From contig CM072512.1 in the NCBI GenBank assembly GCA_036898135.1, positions 44,164,110 to 44,228,109 on the forward strand: a stretch of DNA of 64,000 bases, read 5' to 3'. Below the pieces are notes generated by a model. It had not been told where the DNA came from. It was given only the letters and a program-made list of their open reading frames with translations, and made no database searches. This document shows positions 32,841-44,300 of the stretch, piece after piece (positions within the stretch are counted from its first letter, which is position 1; the number at the start of each line of letters is the position of its first letter). This stretch comes from Oncomelania hupensis (taxonomy: Eukaryota > Mollusca > Gastropoda > Littorinimorpha > Pomatiopsidae). The position numbers and the translations under genes were made by a program.

Positions 32841-35800
32841 GACTAGAATAGGCCGTGAAGCCTTTATACGTCCCATCGTAGTTATCATTTGATATCGATT
32901 ACAGGTCAGGTTTTTAAGCATGTAATAAATTTACCTAAATTATTCATCAAAGCTTCTAAATAATACTTCAAATTTTGGTAGTTTATCTATTTGATTTTTG
33001 AATGAATTAGTACTATTAAGGTATTTTAGATTAGTAGGAAGATTGTTCCAAAGATTGGCAACTCTGTTACTAAAAACATTTTTCCGAAGGTTAGTTCTTG
33101 CATACTGGATAAAAATTTTGCCCTCACTAAGTCGTGTTATATTACAATCAGGTGATGCAAAGAAATAGTTCCATGAGAGGTCATTTATATGGTTAAATAT
33201 TTTATAAGTTTCAATTAAATCTCCTCTAAAACGTCTTCCCTTGAGAGAATGTAAGTTTAAATATTGTAACCTTTCACAGTATGATAACCCTTTACATTCA
33301 GTTAGAATCTTTGTAGCTCTTCGCTGCACCTTTTCTATAGCTACTGACTGCCTCTTCAATAGTGGTGACCAAATAATATTCCCATACTCTAAATGAGGTA
33401 TCACTAAGGTCTTATATAGTTGTATAAACATATCTTTATCAATGAATACAAATGTCCTTTTTATTAATCCAATCATTCTATTAGCTTTATTAATACAATT
33501 TTCTATGTGAGGATCAAACGACAATGATGTATCAAATATAACCCCTAAATCTTTCTCCTCTGTACTAGTTTTAATTATCATGCTTTCTGCTCCTATTTTC
33601 ATGTAATAGTTATTTTCTTTATTATTTTTTCCAATGTGCATTACTTTACATTTTTCTACGTTAAAATAAAGATTCCATTTGTCAGTCCAGAGTTGTAACT
33701 TATTAATATCGTTCTGTATAATATCACTGTCATCTGCCCCCCCATAGATTTTTGTGTCATCCGCAAATATTTTACATAACGATTGAATATCCTCTGGCAA
33801 ATCATTAATAAAAATTAAGAAAAGTATCGGGCCTAAGATTGATCCTTGCGGAATTCCGCTAACTACATCTAAAATAGATGATCTTGCATCTCCTATTCTT
33901 ACTTTCTGCATCCTCCCAATTAAAAAATTTCTTACCCATCTTAATACTGAGCCCACTATGCCATAGGCCTCCATTTTCAATAACAGTCGTTCATGGGGAA
34001 CATTATCAAATGCTTTACGAAAATCAAGATATATCACATCAACTGGGGACTTATCATCTAGAAATGCAGTCAGGTCTTCCATAACTTCCATTAATTGAGT
34101 TGCACAGGATCTTTTTGCACGAAAACCATGCTGACAGTTTGAAAATAAATCATTGTCAATAAAATGTGAACTTATACTGTCTCTAACAAAAGATTCAAGA
34201 ACTTTACACGCAATGCATGTAAGGCTCACAGGTCTATAATTGCCAGGTTCTGACCTAGTTCCTTTCTTAAAGATAGCAGTCACCTCTGCATTTTTCCAGT
34301 CTGTAGGAACAAAACCAGTTTCTAAAGATTTATTAAATAAATTTGCCAATGGAATAGACAGTTCTTCTGCTAATTCCTTCAACACCCTTGGTGGTATTCC
34401 ATCTGGTCCTTGGGCCTTAGAAGAATCCAGTGCCTTAAGCTTTATTTGAACTGCTTCCGCTGTAATTCTAATATCTGATATAGCTGTACCATTTGACTTT
34501 GAACAGCGCTCCATTTCCGGAATATTGTTTAAATTTTCTTTTGTAAATACACTAGAGAAGAAGTTATTTAGTAACTCAGCTTTGTCAATGTCTGATACAG
34601 CAAGACCACCATGACCGTCATTAAGTGCACTTACACCTATATTGCTTTTATTCCGTTCTTGAACATATTTCCAAAATTGCTTTGGGCTTTTACTGCAATT
34701 TGCTGCTATATTTCTTTCATAATTTTTTCTAGCTTTTTTAATAACACAACCACATTTATTGCGTATACTTTTATATTTCTCAAAATCTTTACCATTTTTA
34801 GTTTTTAAAAACTTTTTATATAAATTATATTTCTTTTTAACAATTTTAACACATTCCTGTGTCATCCAGAGTGGCTTTATTTTCTTATTATCAGTTATTT
34901 TTATCTTTGGAATATATTTATCCATTCCTTGTAAGACTGCATCCTTAATATCCCCCCATAATTTCTCCACATCTCCATTAACATTAAAGGTTTTTTCTCT
35001 GACATATTGTCTAAACTTATCGTAATCCCCTTTATCTAATTTATATATATATTTTTGATTTTGCACTGGTTTTTCTAATGGAATATATAAATCAAAGACC
35101 AGTACGTCATGGTCACTTTTTCCCAAGGGATCAAAATGTAAAATATCAGATATTAATTTGTCCTCACTAACAAGTATTAAATCATCAACTGTAGACCTTT
35201 GGCCTTCCCTATGTCTAGTTGGTTTAGTTATTTTTTGAATTAAGTATACGTCTCTGAGACATTCAACAAACATATTATTACGTTCTCCTGACCAAGAACC
35301 ATCCCATTTAATATCAGGATAGTTAAAGTCCCCCATTATCAATATTTTGTTATATTTTCTAATTTCTTGATGCTTAAATAACTCAAATAATAATTTAGTA
35401 TTCTCCTCTGAAGAATTAGGACTACGATAAATACAACCAACAAGTACAGTTTCGTTTTGTGCACCATTGTATGAACACCAGAGGGATTCTTCAAACTGTG
35501 AATTATTTAGTTCATTGCATTCCCTAGCGTTTAGTTTTTTGTCGAAGTACATAACAATACCCCTTTTGGGTTTATTATTCATGAACATATCATATTTATT
35601 AATTTGCAGCTCAGAGTCACTGACATCATAAATTTGATTTTTAGCCTTAATTTCCGTCAAGCCGATGATCTGGGGCCTAATGCTTTCTAATCGTAAAATC
35701 AACTCATCTTTCTTATTTAGAAAAGAATCGACATTGCTGTACAGAATCTTACATGAATCAAAAGGTACCTCCGTACCAATCTTGTCTCTATTTACATGAA

Positions 35801-38254
35801 TATCAGTATGCTTTGTACAATTATTTACATGGATGTTGCTCTGAAAGTTTTGTCAATTTTTGGGGGGATCTGACTGTGAACTGGGCATCTCAGCCACCCC
35901 AGCGGCTGCAGTCTCCAATGTACGAGATCTCACTGTCGCCTGGTCTGTTCTGACTGCCCGTTTAACAATGGTGAAATCTCTATAATTGACTACCCAGTCA
36001 TTTTCACCCCTTCTTCTCCTTTCATCAACCTCTTCCCTCAATTTCTTGATTTTCATCCGTTCAGCAAATGTGTTATCATTGTTGATATACACTCTATCCT
36101 TAGGGTTTTCAACATTCCTGTTTAATTTGTGTGCATTCTGCATAATTTTCTTCTTTGACTCCTCTGTCTTGACTACTAGTTTCAAGAGTCTAGGTTGGCC
36201 ATTAGGACCAAGCTTAATCTGGCCTAGTCTCATTGAGATGTCTATATGGTCTCTAGGTACATCTGAGATCTTTCCTATAATGTTCCTCACTTTCTCAACA
36301 TCATCTTTTCTTCTGTTTTCCATAGACTCCTCTGAACTTTCAGGTATATTTGTGACAATAATATTCAGTTTTCTTTTTTCTTTTTCCATCTTTTCATCCA
36401 GATACTCTTCAACCTTTTTATCCACTGCATTTTGGATCTTTTTATCTAATTCCTCTACAGAGTGGGTGGCTTCAAGGCTAACAATTCTCTGACTAAGAGA
36501 CTCAATAGCCAACAGTATCTTTCCTAATTGTACTTCCATATGTGACCTTGAATCAATATCCTCGCTTTTGCGATCCCTACAACCAACACAAAACCACTGA
36601 ATGAAGTTCCCTCCCTCCTTACAACAACCAAACTGGTTTTCTGTCAGTTCTGAACAAGAACGATGGCACCATTCCTTACATCCATAACATTCAATTGCTT
36701 CATCATCCTCTCCAATGGGTTCCTCACATTTAACACACACCCATATTCTGCAAGTAGGTGGCACTTTTTTCACCCCTGAAGCCCCTCCACCTTTCCCTCT
36801 ATCACTTTGGGATTTCTTCCTTGAGGCCATTCCAACTGCTGTATTATCTCAATACAATACTAGTAGTAATTATTTTGAACAAGTTAGGCTAACTAATAAC
36901 AAGTTAATGCTAAACTCAATCACCACACAATTCTAATAAGTTAGTCCAAAGGATAATTGAAACAAGTGTTAAAATATTTATAAACAAAAATACGAAGTAA
37001 ATCCTGTAGTTACTTGTACAAGTATAATACGTTTTTAGCAAGTTTAAAGTGCTCACTAAAGGAAGAAAAAACTTACCTCCTTCACTACAGTGTAAGTGAA
37101 AGTTAGTTTATTACTATAATATTATTAGTATAAACAGTGATACTTCACTAGGCCTGCTCGGCTGCTGGTGAGCGATCCCAATAATACATTCAAAAATCAA
37201 CATGGCTTATTTATAGTTTGTAAAAACCAGAGGAGCTTATTTCTCTGATTATATGTTGCATAAAACTGCAATTAAAAATAGTTGCTCTAGTCGGAGACTG
37301 TTTTAGCTATCAAAAAAGTTAAACATCCAAAAGCCTGAAATCAAAAACCAGCCTCCATGTTACATGCAACCTTGACCTTTTGTGGGTAGCTGCCTAATGG
37401 TTCTTTCTGTATCATTCCTTTTTTTTTTCTGTAACCCTTCCACACCTCTCTATCTTTATGGCCCTCTCCTGCATTGTTTCTACCTTTCCCTTCAATAGGC
37501 AGGTGAAGGCTGAACGCATTAAATTTTGAATGATCTTCTATATTTCATGGAAAACAATTGCAACCTGTAATTTTAGTTACACAATTAAATTAGTATTTCA
37601 ATACAGAAACAAAATCGGAAGATTAAAAATCTTAATGAAAACGGTATGGGTGGTGTAAACAAGAAAAGTCTGAAAAACATATTACTACTGGTTCGCACTT
37701 ATCAATTGGACTGTGAAGTTCCCAGTAACAAAATAGTGCTAACATAACCACTAATAAATAAATAGGGCATGTTCAGAGGATGCGAATATAACATACACAA
37801 ACATATATCATCATCAACCTCATAGTCATTAGGCCCCCCCCCCAAAATGTTTACTGTAACAAAAGAAAAAAATTGGGTCGGTAGGTCGGCTTTCTTATTT
37901 TTCTTTTTTTCGAAACCTTTTTCACCCTGGGTGCAATTTTTTGGCCTTTTTCTCTTTTTTTTCCAGACAATCCCACAAAAAGTTTAGGGTTGGGCAAAAA
38001 AATTAGGGTCGGTCGGTATACCATAAACAGAATATTTTTAGGGGCAAGGATGAGGGGGGTGGGGGGGTGGGGAGGGGAGGGAAGGGTGCTTATTACTACA
38101 GTATGAGTATGCACAATTTTATTTGCTATGTACAATTTGAGGTTCCTTTACCTGCTTCGCTTGTCACAATCCAATCTGGATTTGCCAGGCTGCCGATGGC
38201 AAATATATCGGCAGTGAAAAAGAGTATCCCTGACAATGCTACCAATTTGTCCAT
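31840..38254 (-). CDS. MOSMO: MOSMO, modulator of Smoothened (attenuator of Hedgehog)
   Basis: Exons (minus): 38254-38152, 32655-32443, 32027-31840; the joined frame is 168 codons, giving 167 aa, the length of the vertebrate protein. The family is a four-pass membrane protein that works with MEGF8 and MGRN1 to remove Smoothened from the surface and dampen Hedgehog signalling. Exon 1 encodes MDKLVALSGILFFTADIFAI and NPDWIV. Exon 2 has QCQ/HCQ-type HCQIIHGR, LPAEW and an ATRYVRW loop between hydrophobic segments. Exon 3 has FCLAAVVFPIGF, GGQPYKLP and GSAYVLF. Splice sites are GT-AG, with phase 1 at both junctions. Intron 1 (5.5 kb) carries a CR1 LINE in the same orientation. The gene lies head to head with SLC25A17. 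Confidence 0.93.
32940..35852 (-). CDS. CR1 ORF2: endonuclease and reverse transcriptase
   Basis: 970 codons open from the base after the ORF1 stop. The N-terminus shows the APE-endonuclease start ILYSNVDSFLNKKDEL, then GLTEIKAK, GCIYRSP, MGDFNYPDIKW and GKSDHDVLVFD. RT motifs are IYLDFRKAFDNVPHERLL, SGIPQGSILGPILFLIFIND and the catalytic FADDTKIYGG. The end has YRPVSLT upstream and LWNNLP near the C-terminus. No AUG occurs between the ORF1 stop and the endonuclease motif; the first in-frame AUG (DMFMNNK) is inside the domain. Translation therefore seems to need readthrough, reinitiation or a non-AUG start. Confidence 0.88.
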   Translation of the reverse strand, partial: QNFQSNIHVNNCTKHTDIHVNRDKIGTEVPFDSCKILYSNVDSFLNKKDELILRLESIRPQIIGLTEIKAKNQIYDVSDSELQINKYDMFMNNKPKRGIVMYFDKKLNARECNELNNSQFEESLWCSYNGAQNETVLVGCIYRSPNSSEENTKLLFELFKHQEIRKYNKILIMGDFNYPDIKWDGSWSGERNNMFVECLRDVYLIQKITKPTRHREGQRSTVDDLILVSEDKLISDILHFDPLGKSDHDVLVFDLYIPLEKPVQNQKYIYKLDKGDYDKFRQYVREKTFNVNGDVEKLWGDIKDAVLQGMDKYIPKIKITDNKKIKPLWMTQECVKIVKKKYNLYKKFLKTKNGKDFEKYKSIRNKCGCVIKKARKNYERNIAANCSKSPKQFWKYVQERNKSNIGVSALNDGHGGLAVSDIDKAELLNNFFSSVFTKENLNNIPEMERCSKSNGTAISDIRITAEAVQIKLKALDSSKAQGPDGIPPRVLKELAEELSIPLANLFNKSLETGFVPTDWKNAEVTAIFKKGTRSEPGNYRPVSLTCIACKVLESFVRDSISSHFIDNDLFSNCQHGFRAKRSCATQLMEVMEDLTAFLDDKSPVDVIYLDFRKAFDNVPHERLLLKMEAYGIVGSVLRWVRNFLIGRMQKVRIGDARSSILDVVSGIPQGSILGPILFLIFINDLPEDIQSLCKIFADDTKIYGGADDSDIIQNDINKLQLWTDKWNLYFNVEKCKVMHIGKNNKENNYYMKIGAESMIIKTSTEEKDLGVIFDTSLSFDPHIENCINKANRMIGLIKRTFVFIDKDMFIQLYKTLVIPHLEYGNIIWSPLLKRQSVAIEKVQRRATKILTECKGLSYCERLQYLNLHSLKGRRFRGDLIETYKIFNHINDLSWNYFFASPDCNITRLSEGKIFIQYARTNLRKNVFSNRVANLWNNLPTNLKYLNSTNSFKNQIDKLPKFEVLFRSFDE
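35853..36830 (-). CDS. CR1 ORF1: PHD finger and RNA-binding protein
   Basis: 325 aa. Residues about 27-83 form a PHD-type zinc finger (CRIWVCVKCEEPI, CYGCKEWCHRSC, FCVGC). A coiled-coil segment follows (about 95-150, Glu/Lys rich). Then comes an RRM-like region (KLNIIVTNIPES, RLGQIKLGPNGQPRLL, RVYINNDNTFAERMK) as in LINE nucleic-acid chaperone ORFs. It ends DPPKN followed by UGA-C. Start ATG at 36830. Confidence 0.85.
   Translation of the reverse strand: MASRKKSQSDRGKGGGASGVKKVPPTCRIWVCVKCEEPIGEDDEAIECYGCKEWCHRSCSELTENQFGCCKEGGNFIQWFCVGCRDRKSEDIDSRSHMEVQLGKILLAIESLSQRIVSLEATHSVEELDKKIQNAVDKKVEEYLDEKMEKEKRKLNIIVTNIPESSEESMENRRKDDVEKVRNIIGKISDVPRDHIDISMRLGQIKLGPNGQPRLLKLVVKTEESKKKIMQNAHKLNRNVENPKDRVYINNDNTFAERMKIKKLREEVDERRRRGENDWVVNYRDFTIVKRAVRTDQATVRSRTLETAAAGVAEMPSSQSDPPKN
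37837..38046. mobile_element. Short TIR-like repeat, copy 1
   Basis: Shares with 39226-39498 the blocks TTAGGGTYGG, AAAAAATTAGGGTCGGT and ATACCRTAAA, and both begin with a GGCCCTCC/GGCCCCCC C-run. The ends look weakly inverted (GGCCCCC and TTTTTAGGGGC). Probably a MITE; the boundaries are approximate. Confidence 0.4.
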
Positions 38255-39076
38255 GGTGATGGTTCTTTAAGAGTAAACTGCATCTACCAGTATCACTAAG
38301 CACAGTGGTAATATGTAAGCATTCGGTACATGTTCACGCTTTCCCAGAATAGTTTCAATTGCACGAAAGCAAAATATTTCCTGATCTTGCTACACGTTTT
38401 CAATGTAAATAAAAACGGTTGCAAACTGCCAAAAGGCAAGATCTAAGCTTTGTTTGACTTGGATTTGGTTCATAAATAATTGTTATCTTTGATCGGTCAG
38501 TGCCAGCATGATGCCATGGAAAGATTCCAACGTTTAAGAATTCGCCATTTTCTGTTTTTCTGTGTTTAACAGGTGACGATCCAGACTTAATGAAATATAA
38601 CACTGATCGCTATGTCTTTTAGCAGAAGTACACATTTTTATTCTTTTTAACCAGTGGTATTTCTCCACTAAGATGTAAACAGTGTTTGGCTATTAATTCT
38701 CAAAATATTCCGGAAATCCCTACTTGGCATAAAAACACAACACAATGTACCGTTAGGATACTTCCGGTATGTTCCAGGAAGGTTGGGGGTGCTTGTTCTG
38801 TTTGGATCCGTGTTGGATCTGTTTTGGATCCGTGTTGTGTGGCTGTTTTTTTTCTTTCTAAAAATGAGATAAGGAATCTTTGTCATTAGCATCCGGATTT
38901 CGGCTGAATAGTTCAGAGTTACATTTATCCCAAATACTACAATGCCAGACAACATTGACGGTGTTAGTCATCCGTTTCTAAAGACTCTGTCAACCAGACT
39001 GATGACGATTATTGGGAGCCCTGGAGCAGTGAAAGTAGCAACGTTGCTGACGTGCGCTCAGACTCAAAGTGAAAAG
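38255..39076. promoter_or_regulatory. Shared head-to-head promoter interval
   Basis: Lies between the MOSMO ATG (minus, 38254) and the SLC25A17 ATG (plus, 39077), about 0.8 kb. No TATA box is obvious. An in-frame upstream ATG at 38942 would extend SLC25A17 by 45 residues. Divergent promoter function is inferred from geometry only. Confidence 0.5.
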
Positions 39077-41302
39077 ATGGGCCCAACATCTATTTTCTCA
39101 TATGCCAACTTGGTTCATGCTGTGTCAGGTGCTGTGGTGAGTACACAGATCATACATGATACACTCATTAGAGTCATTTAAATTTGTCACACGGGTAGGT
39201 TTTCTGTTGGGTTGATCTATGTAAGGCCCTCCTCCCACCCCCCCCCCCCAAAATTTTTTTTTAAAGTATTCTCTTAGACAAGGTATCATAGGAAAAAATT
39301 TGGGTCGGTAAGTAAAGGCGTATTTTTAAAATTATTTTTATTAAACATTTTTCACTCGTGATGTTTCATTGAGTTCATTTCTTGGCTTTTTAAATATTTG
39401 TTATCCAGCCGATCCTCAAAAAAAGGTTTAGGGTCTGACCAAAAAATTAGGGTCGGTTGGGATACCGTAAATAGACTTTTTTTTTTAGGGTGGCCTAAGT
39501 ATGTTGTAACAATTGGCTGATTATATATTGGCTGATTATATAATATGATATATAATATTTGTCTTTGAAATATGGGTGTAAAGTTTTGCTCTTTCTTAAT
39601 TATTATGCTTCTGCTGCTTGTGTGTATGTATGTGTGTGCTGTTTTGGTTATTAAATATAATTATTGTTTTGTTATGAAGGCTTTTGTTTAAATATAAAAA
39701 CTATGTTTCCTTTTGTTTTGTTTTTCTCTGTAGGGAAGTGTTGTGGCAATTACAGTTTTCTATCCTTTGGACACAGTTCGCACAAGGTTACAAGGTAATT
39801 TAATAAGTTTCAGTATTGAATGTTGATTGTGTTTGACAAGATAGATAAAGATAAATTGTTGATACTTACATATTTTAATTAAAATGTCTGTACCTGAAAT
39901 TAGGATTATTTATGTCTTTAAAATATTTGAAAATAATATTGTTGTTGTTTGTGATAAAGAAAAAAAGTTAAAGTCCAATTTGATGTTCATAAGTACTAAT
40001 AATACATGATCTCCAACAGCTGTGATATTAACCATGTATCTTTCTTTTAAACAAAACATTGATCATCCAGTTCACCTCTACGGCTCTAGGGCTAAATCAT
40101 AAAGGTCAATTAAGATTGTATCATTCCTCCTTTAATTTTAAGTTAATTCTAAAGGCAGAACTTTAGAGTTAAAGGATTGAACATTGATAGATACCCATTG
40201 TGTACAGTTTGCCTCTATTTCTTCATTACACTGTTTATAATTCAAGAATTTGGTGTGCAGGCTAAAGAAACAAATCATGTTAATTGCTATTAAAAAAATA
40301 CTAATAAAAAATAATAATAAAAAAATAACGTCTGCAGGTCTTAGTTTGGCTTATAAATTTACAAAACACACACTCATGTATATACACAGACACCAGTTTA
40401 CAGAACACACACTTATGTATGCAGCCACACAAACACCAAACTCCCCTCTCACGCTCCACACACCCATTCGCACACACATGAACACACACAAACACATGAA
40501 CACACACACACATACACAGTGTCATTTTTATATGTATAAATGATATTGATATTGTAAATTTGTGTGTTCTTTTATTTTAGAATAGTTTTTTTATTATTAC
40601 TATTTTCAGTTGACGACCATAGAAGAGCTAAACACACTCACGAAGTTCTTGCTGACATTATTCGAGAGGAGGGGATGTAAGTATTATTTTTAATTCTTGG
40701 TTTGAAGTGTGATGACATTTGGGAAAAAAAGTAGTGCAGTTTATTGGTTCTAATTCTATGAACTTTTTTGCATCAAACAATTAACCTTTAACAGTCAATT
40801 TTTTTCGCGATGTGTCTTATTTTTCCAGCAAACACAATTTTGCAGTTATTATTGTTATTATTGTTGATCATCTTAAAGATAGTGGTGGTGATGAAGGAGG
40901 TGATGTTTTTTTGAATGGTTCAGAGGTTGGTTGGTCGTATTTATAACACTTTTGGGGGTAAATATTATGGAGTGACTGCTTATTAAATAATTTCTTAGAG
41001 ATTATAAGTTTTTGTCTAATGACTGGAATTCTTTCATGCAATTCACAGAGCAAAAGGTTTTATTTTCTTTTTGCAGAGAAGGGTTGTACCTAGGCTGGTT
41101 TCCGGTAGTGACAGCACTGTGCTGTTCAAACTTTGTCTACTTTTACACCTTCAACAGCCTGAAGATGAAGATCACTGGAGGAAAGAAGTCCTCCCCTTTG
41201 ACAGATCTCTCTTTTGCTTTTCTCTCAGGTGCTTTTTGAGTTCTAACGGACACCAAGAAATCTTTGCATGCACTTGAAAAATCGTGAATGTTGTCGCAAG
41301 TT

Positions 41303-41335
<33 letters not shown>

Positions 41336-44300
41336 TGCTGAATGTTCTGTTGTTTTTTTTTGCGAGCGCTTTCTTTGTATGTTTTTGATTTGCATTTTCT
41401 TTCTTTTTTGGGGGCGTAAAGGATATTAATTCACTTTTTTTAGGTGTACTGTGAGATATTCCTTAGGTGTGTTAATTCAGTTAAATTATTTTTATCAACA
41501 TACCCGCGGAATTGCTTCAAGCAAGAGAAGCGATGATTGACGCACTCACCATTATCTGTAACAAGATCTGGCAGAGTGAGGAGTGGCCTACACCATGGAC
41601 CCAGTCGCTTGTCATCACTCTTCCCAAAAAAGGTAACCTTCAGGAATTTGTAAATTACCGCACTATCAGCCTCATCAGCCATCCCAGCAAGGTCCTCCTG
41701 AAAATAATACTCAACAGGTTGAAACCCCAAGCTGAACAAATCATAGCTGAAGAGCAAGCAGGATTCATGGCAGGGCGAAGTACCGCTGAACAGATTTTCA
41801 AGCTCAGAATAATCTGCGAGAAATACCTACAGCACCAACAACGTCTATATCATGTGTTCGTAGACTTCAAAAAGGCGTTTGACCGAGTCTGGCATGCAGC
41901 TCTGTGGGCAACCATGAGAGTGTACAACATCAGCCCTGAAATTATTGAAGTCATTAAAAGCCTGTATGACAAGGCTACCAGTGCAGTCTTCCACAACAGC
42001 GCTATCGGAAAATGGTTCAGAACAACAATCGGTGTGCGTCAGGGATGCCTACTCTCTCCAACACTCTTCAACATCTTCCTAGAGCGCATCATGTCAGATG
42101 CCCTTGCAGACCACGAATGCACAGTCAGCATAGGGGAAGAGCAATCGCCAACCTCCGTTTTACGGATGACATTGATGGATTGGCTGGAGAGGAACAAGAA
42201 CTTGAACAGCTGGTACAGAGGCTTGACACCACCTCCAGAGCCTATGGAATGGAAATAAGTGCAGAGAAGACCAAAATGATGACCAACAACACCAATGGCA
42301 TCAACACGGACATCAAAGTCCAAGACCAATCCGTCAACACAGTGCATAGCTTCAAATATTTAGGAGCCATTGTATCAGACAATGGGTCCCGACAGGAAGT
42401 CCTCTCCAGGATCGCACAAACAACTGCTAAGACAGGGACCATCAGTCTACATTCCAAGGTAAGACTGCTGCGCTCCCTTGTCATCTCTATCTTCCTATAT
42501 GCTTGCGAAACATGGACCCTCACAGGAGATCTCCAACGAAGAATACAGAGCATGGAGATGAGGTGCTACAGAAGACTTCTGGGAATTTCCTATACCCAAC
42601 ACATCACCAACAACGAAGTCCGACAGACCATCACACAAACCATTGGACAACACGATGACCTGCTCACAGTTGTGAAAAAACGTAAACTCCGATGGTATGG
42701 CCACGTCACCAGATCATCAGGTCTTGCAAAGACCATCCTGCAAGGCTCAGTGCAAGGAGGTAGAAGAAGAGGGAGACAGAAAAAGAGGTGGGAGGACAAC
42801 ATTCGAGAATGGACTGGTAAGATAAGACATAAGACATAAGATTCTTTATTCGCTTCAAATGTAACACACAGAAGAATTTGCTTTGCGCGTCTGGGAATGG
42901 CATAAATCATTAAAAGTAACAATTAAAAACACAATTAAAAACACAATTTGGTTTGACACTGAGCAAAACCATCAGGGTTGCTGAGGACAGGGAAAGATTG
43001 AGTATGCTGGTTAAACGATCATCTGTGGTGCCCCTACGACCTCCGAGTTATGGGATAGGATAGGATAGGATTTTTATCATTGACAACAAATTTGGTTTAG
43101 TTGCCTGGGACTTTGGCATCTTTTTTTTACTTCAGTGAAGTATTTTCTACAAGGGTTGGCTTTTGTTGTTTGTAAACTTTACACACACACGCACATTTAA
43201 AGGGTTCAAATTTAACATGAAAACGCATTAGGTTTAAAAGAACTCCAGACTAGTATGACTGCAACTGAGAGAACTGAAGTCATGAACTAATCAGTGAAAA
43301 CAACCCAGTTCAATCCCGTCCTTCATTCACTTCCATAGCGCAGTACTTTAGATTGGCATGACATGCTCAGATTACTGTTAGTGCTTTGGGAAGAGAATAA
43401 TGAAGAGTTGTTGTAGAATTCAATTCATGTCCATAATGTTGTAGATAAAGACAAAACAAATACTTTGTACTTGTAAAATATTATACTCTTGTAAAATATA
43501 CCTGATCTGTTGTACAGTAATTCCAATAATAATTGTCTTTCCTTGACTTGGTACGGCGTGTACCCAGTTTCAAATAATCCTGTATCAATTACCAGTCATG
43601 CACTGATCATTTTGGATTTGTTTTTTTCCAGAATGAGTCTTTGCAGTTTTGCCTCATGTTACTAAAGTGTAATGTTCTGGAGTAAAAATAGCAATACTTA
43701 CAGTAACCATACAGATGTATCTTAACAACGCCCTGTTTTTTTCTGTTTGCTAGTGTTGGTCTATATCGTGGCTGGGTCTCAATGGCGTTCACATTGTGGA
43801 TTTCCGGTTTTGTGTATTTCTTCATGTACCACGGCCTTCATTCCATATTCCTCCTGACCTTTGATCTTTCACCTGACCCTATCACCGACCTTCTCATAGC
43901 ATTCCTTGCAGGTAGTGTGCACTTTTAAATTTAGTGTTCACATTTTTTAAAACGGTTAACAAAAATAAAAATAAAGTAAAATAATCTGCCAAGTAATTTT
44001 TATAATTTTCATAATCAAAACCCTGGTTTAATAGGTAATTATAATTCTGTCATAATAATAGATGGATTAATTAAATAATGATAAACAGAAGTTGACAATA
44101 AAAGCAGCTATTAGTATTTAGAAATATGAAATGAATAAAGTCAGCGTGTACGTTTGTTGAAAAGCTTTAAGGATAACTTCAATATTGGTGTTCCTATTCA
44201 TCTATGTGTTGTATTGTACTATCTCAAAGATGAAAAACCCCCTTTGGGGTGCCGGGGGTTTCAGTATAAATAGTATCCCCACTTTCTGGAAATTTAGTGC

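Larger units (their letters stand above)
32808..37180 (-). mobile_element. CR1-clade LINE, apparently full length
   Basis: Two long open frames (ORF1 36830-35853 and ORF2 35852-32940) are followed by a short 3' UTR (32939-32841) and a tandem TAC/CTA tail (32840-32808). The right boundary near 37180 is estimated from the end of the GC-rich leader around 37145-37180; no target duplication was found. Both frames are free of internal stops except the single UGA between them, so the copy looks young and potentially active. It is inserted in MOSMO intron 1. Confidence 0.8.

Noticed and set aside
36715..36936. Plus-strand frames opposite CR1 ORF1 and ORF2 (also 35986-36492, 34759-35025)
   Set aside because: Antisense shadows of well-supported LINE coding regions.
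38942..39076. Upstream ATG extension of SLC25A17 by 45 residues
   Set aside because: The extension has no counterpart in the family, and starting at 39077 reproduces the family length and N-terminus. It remains possible as a minor form.
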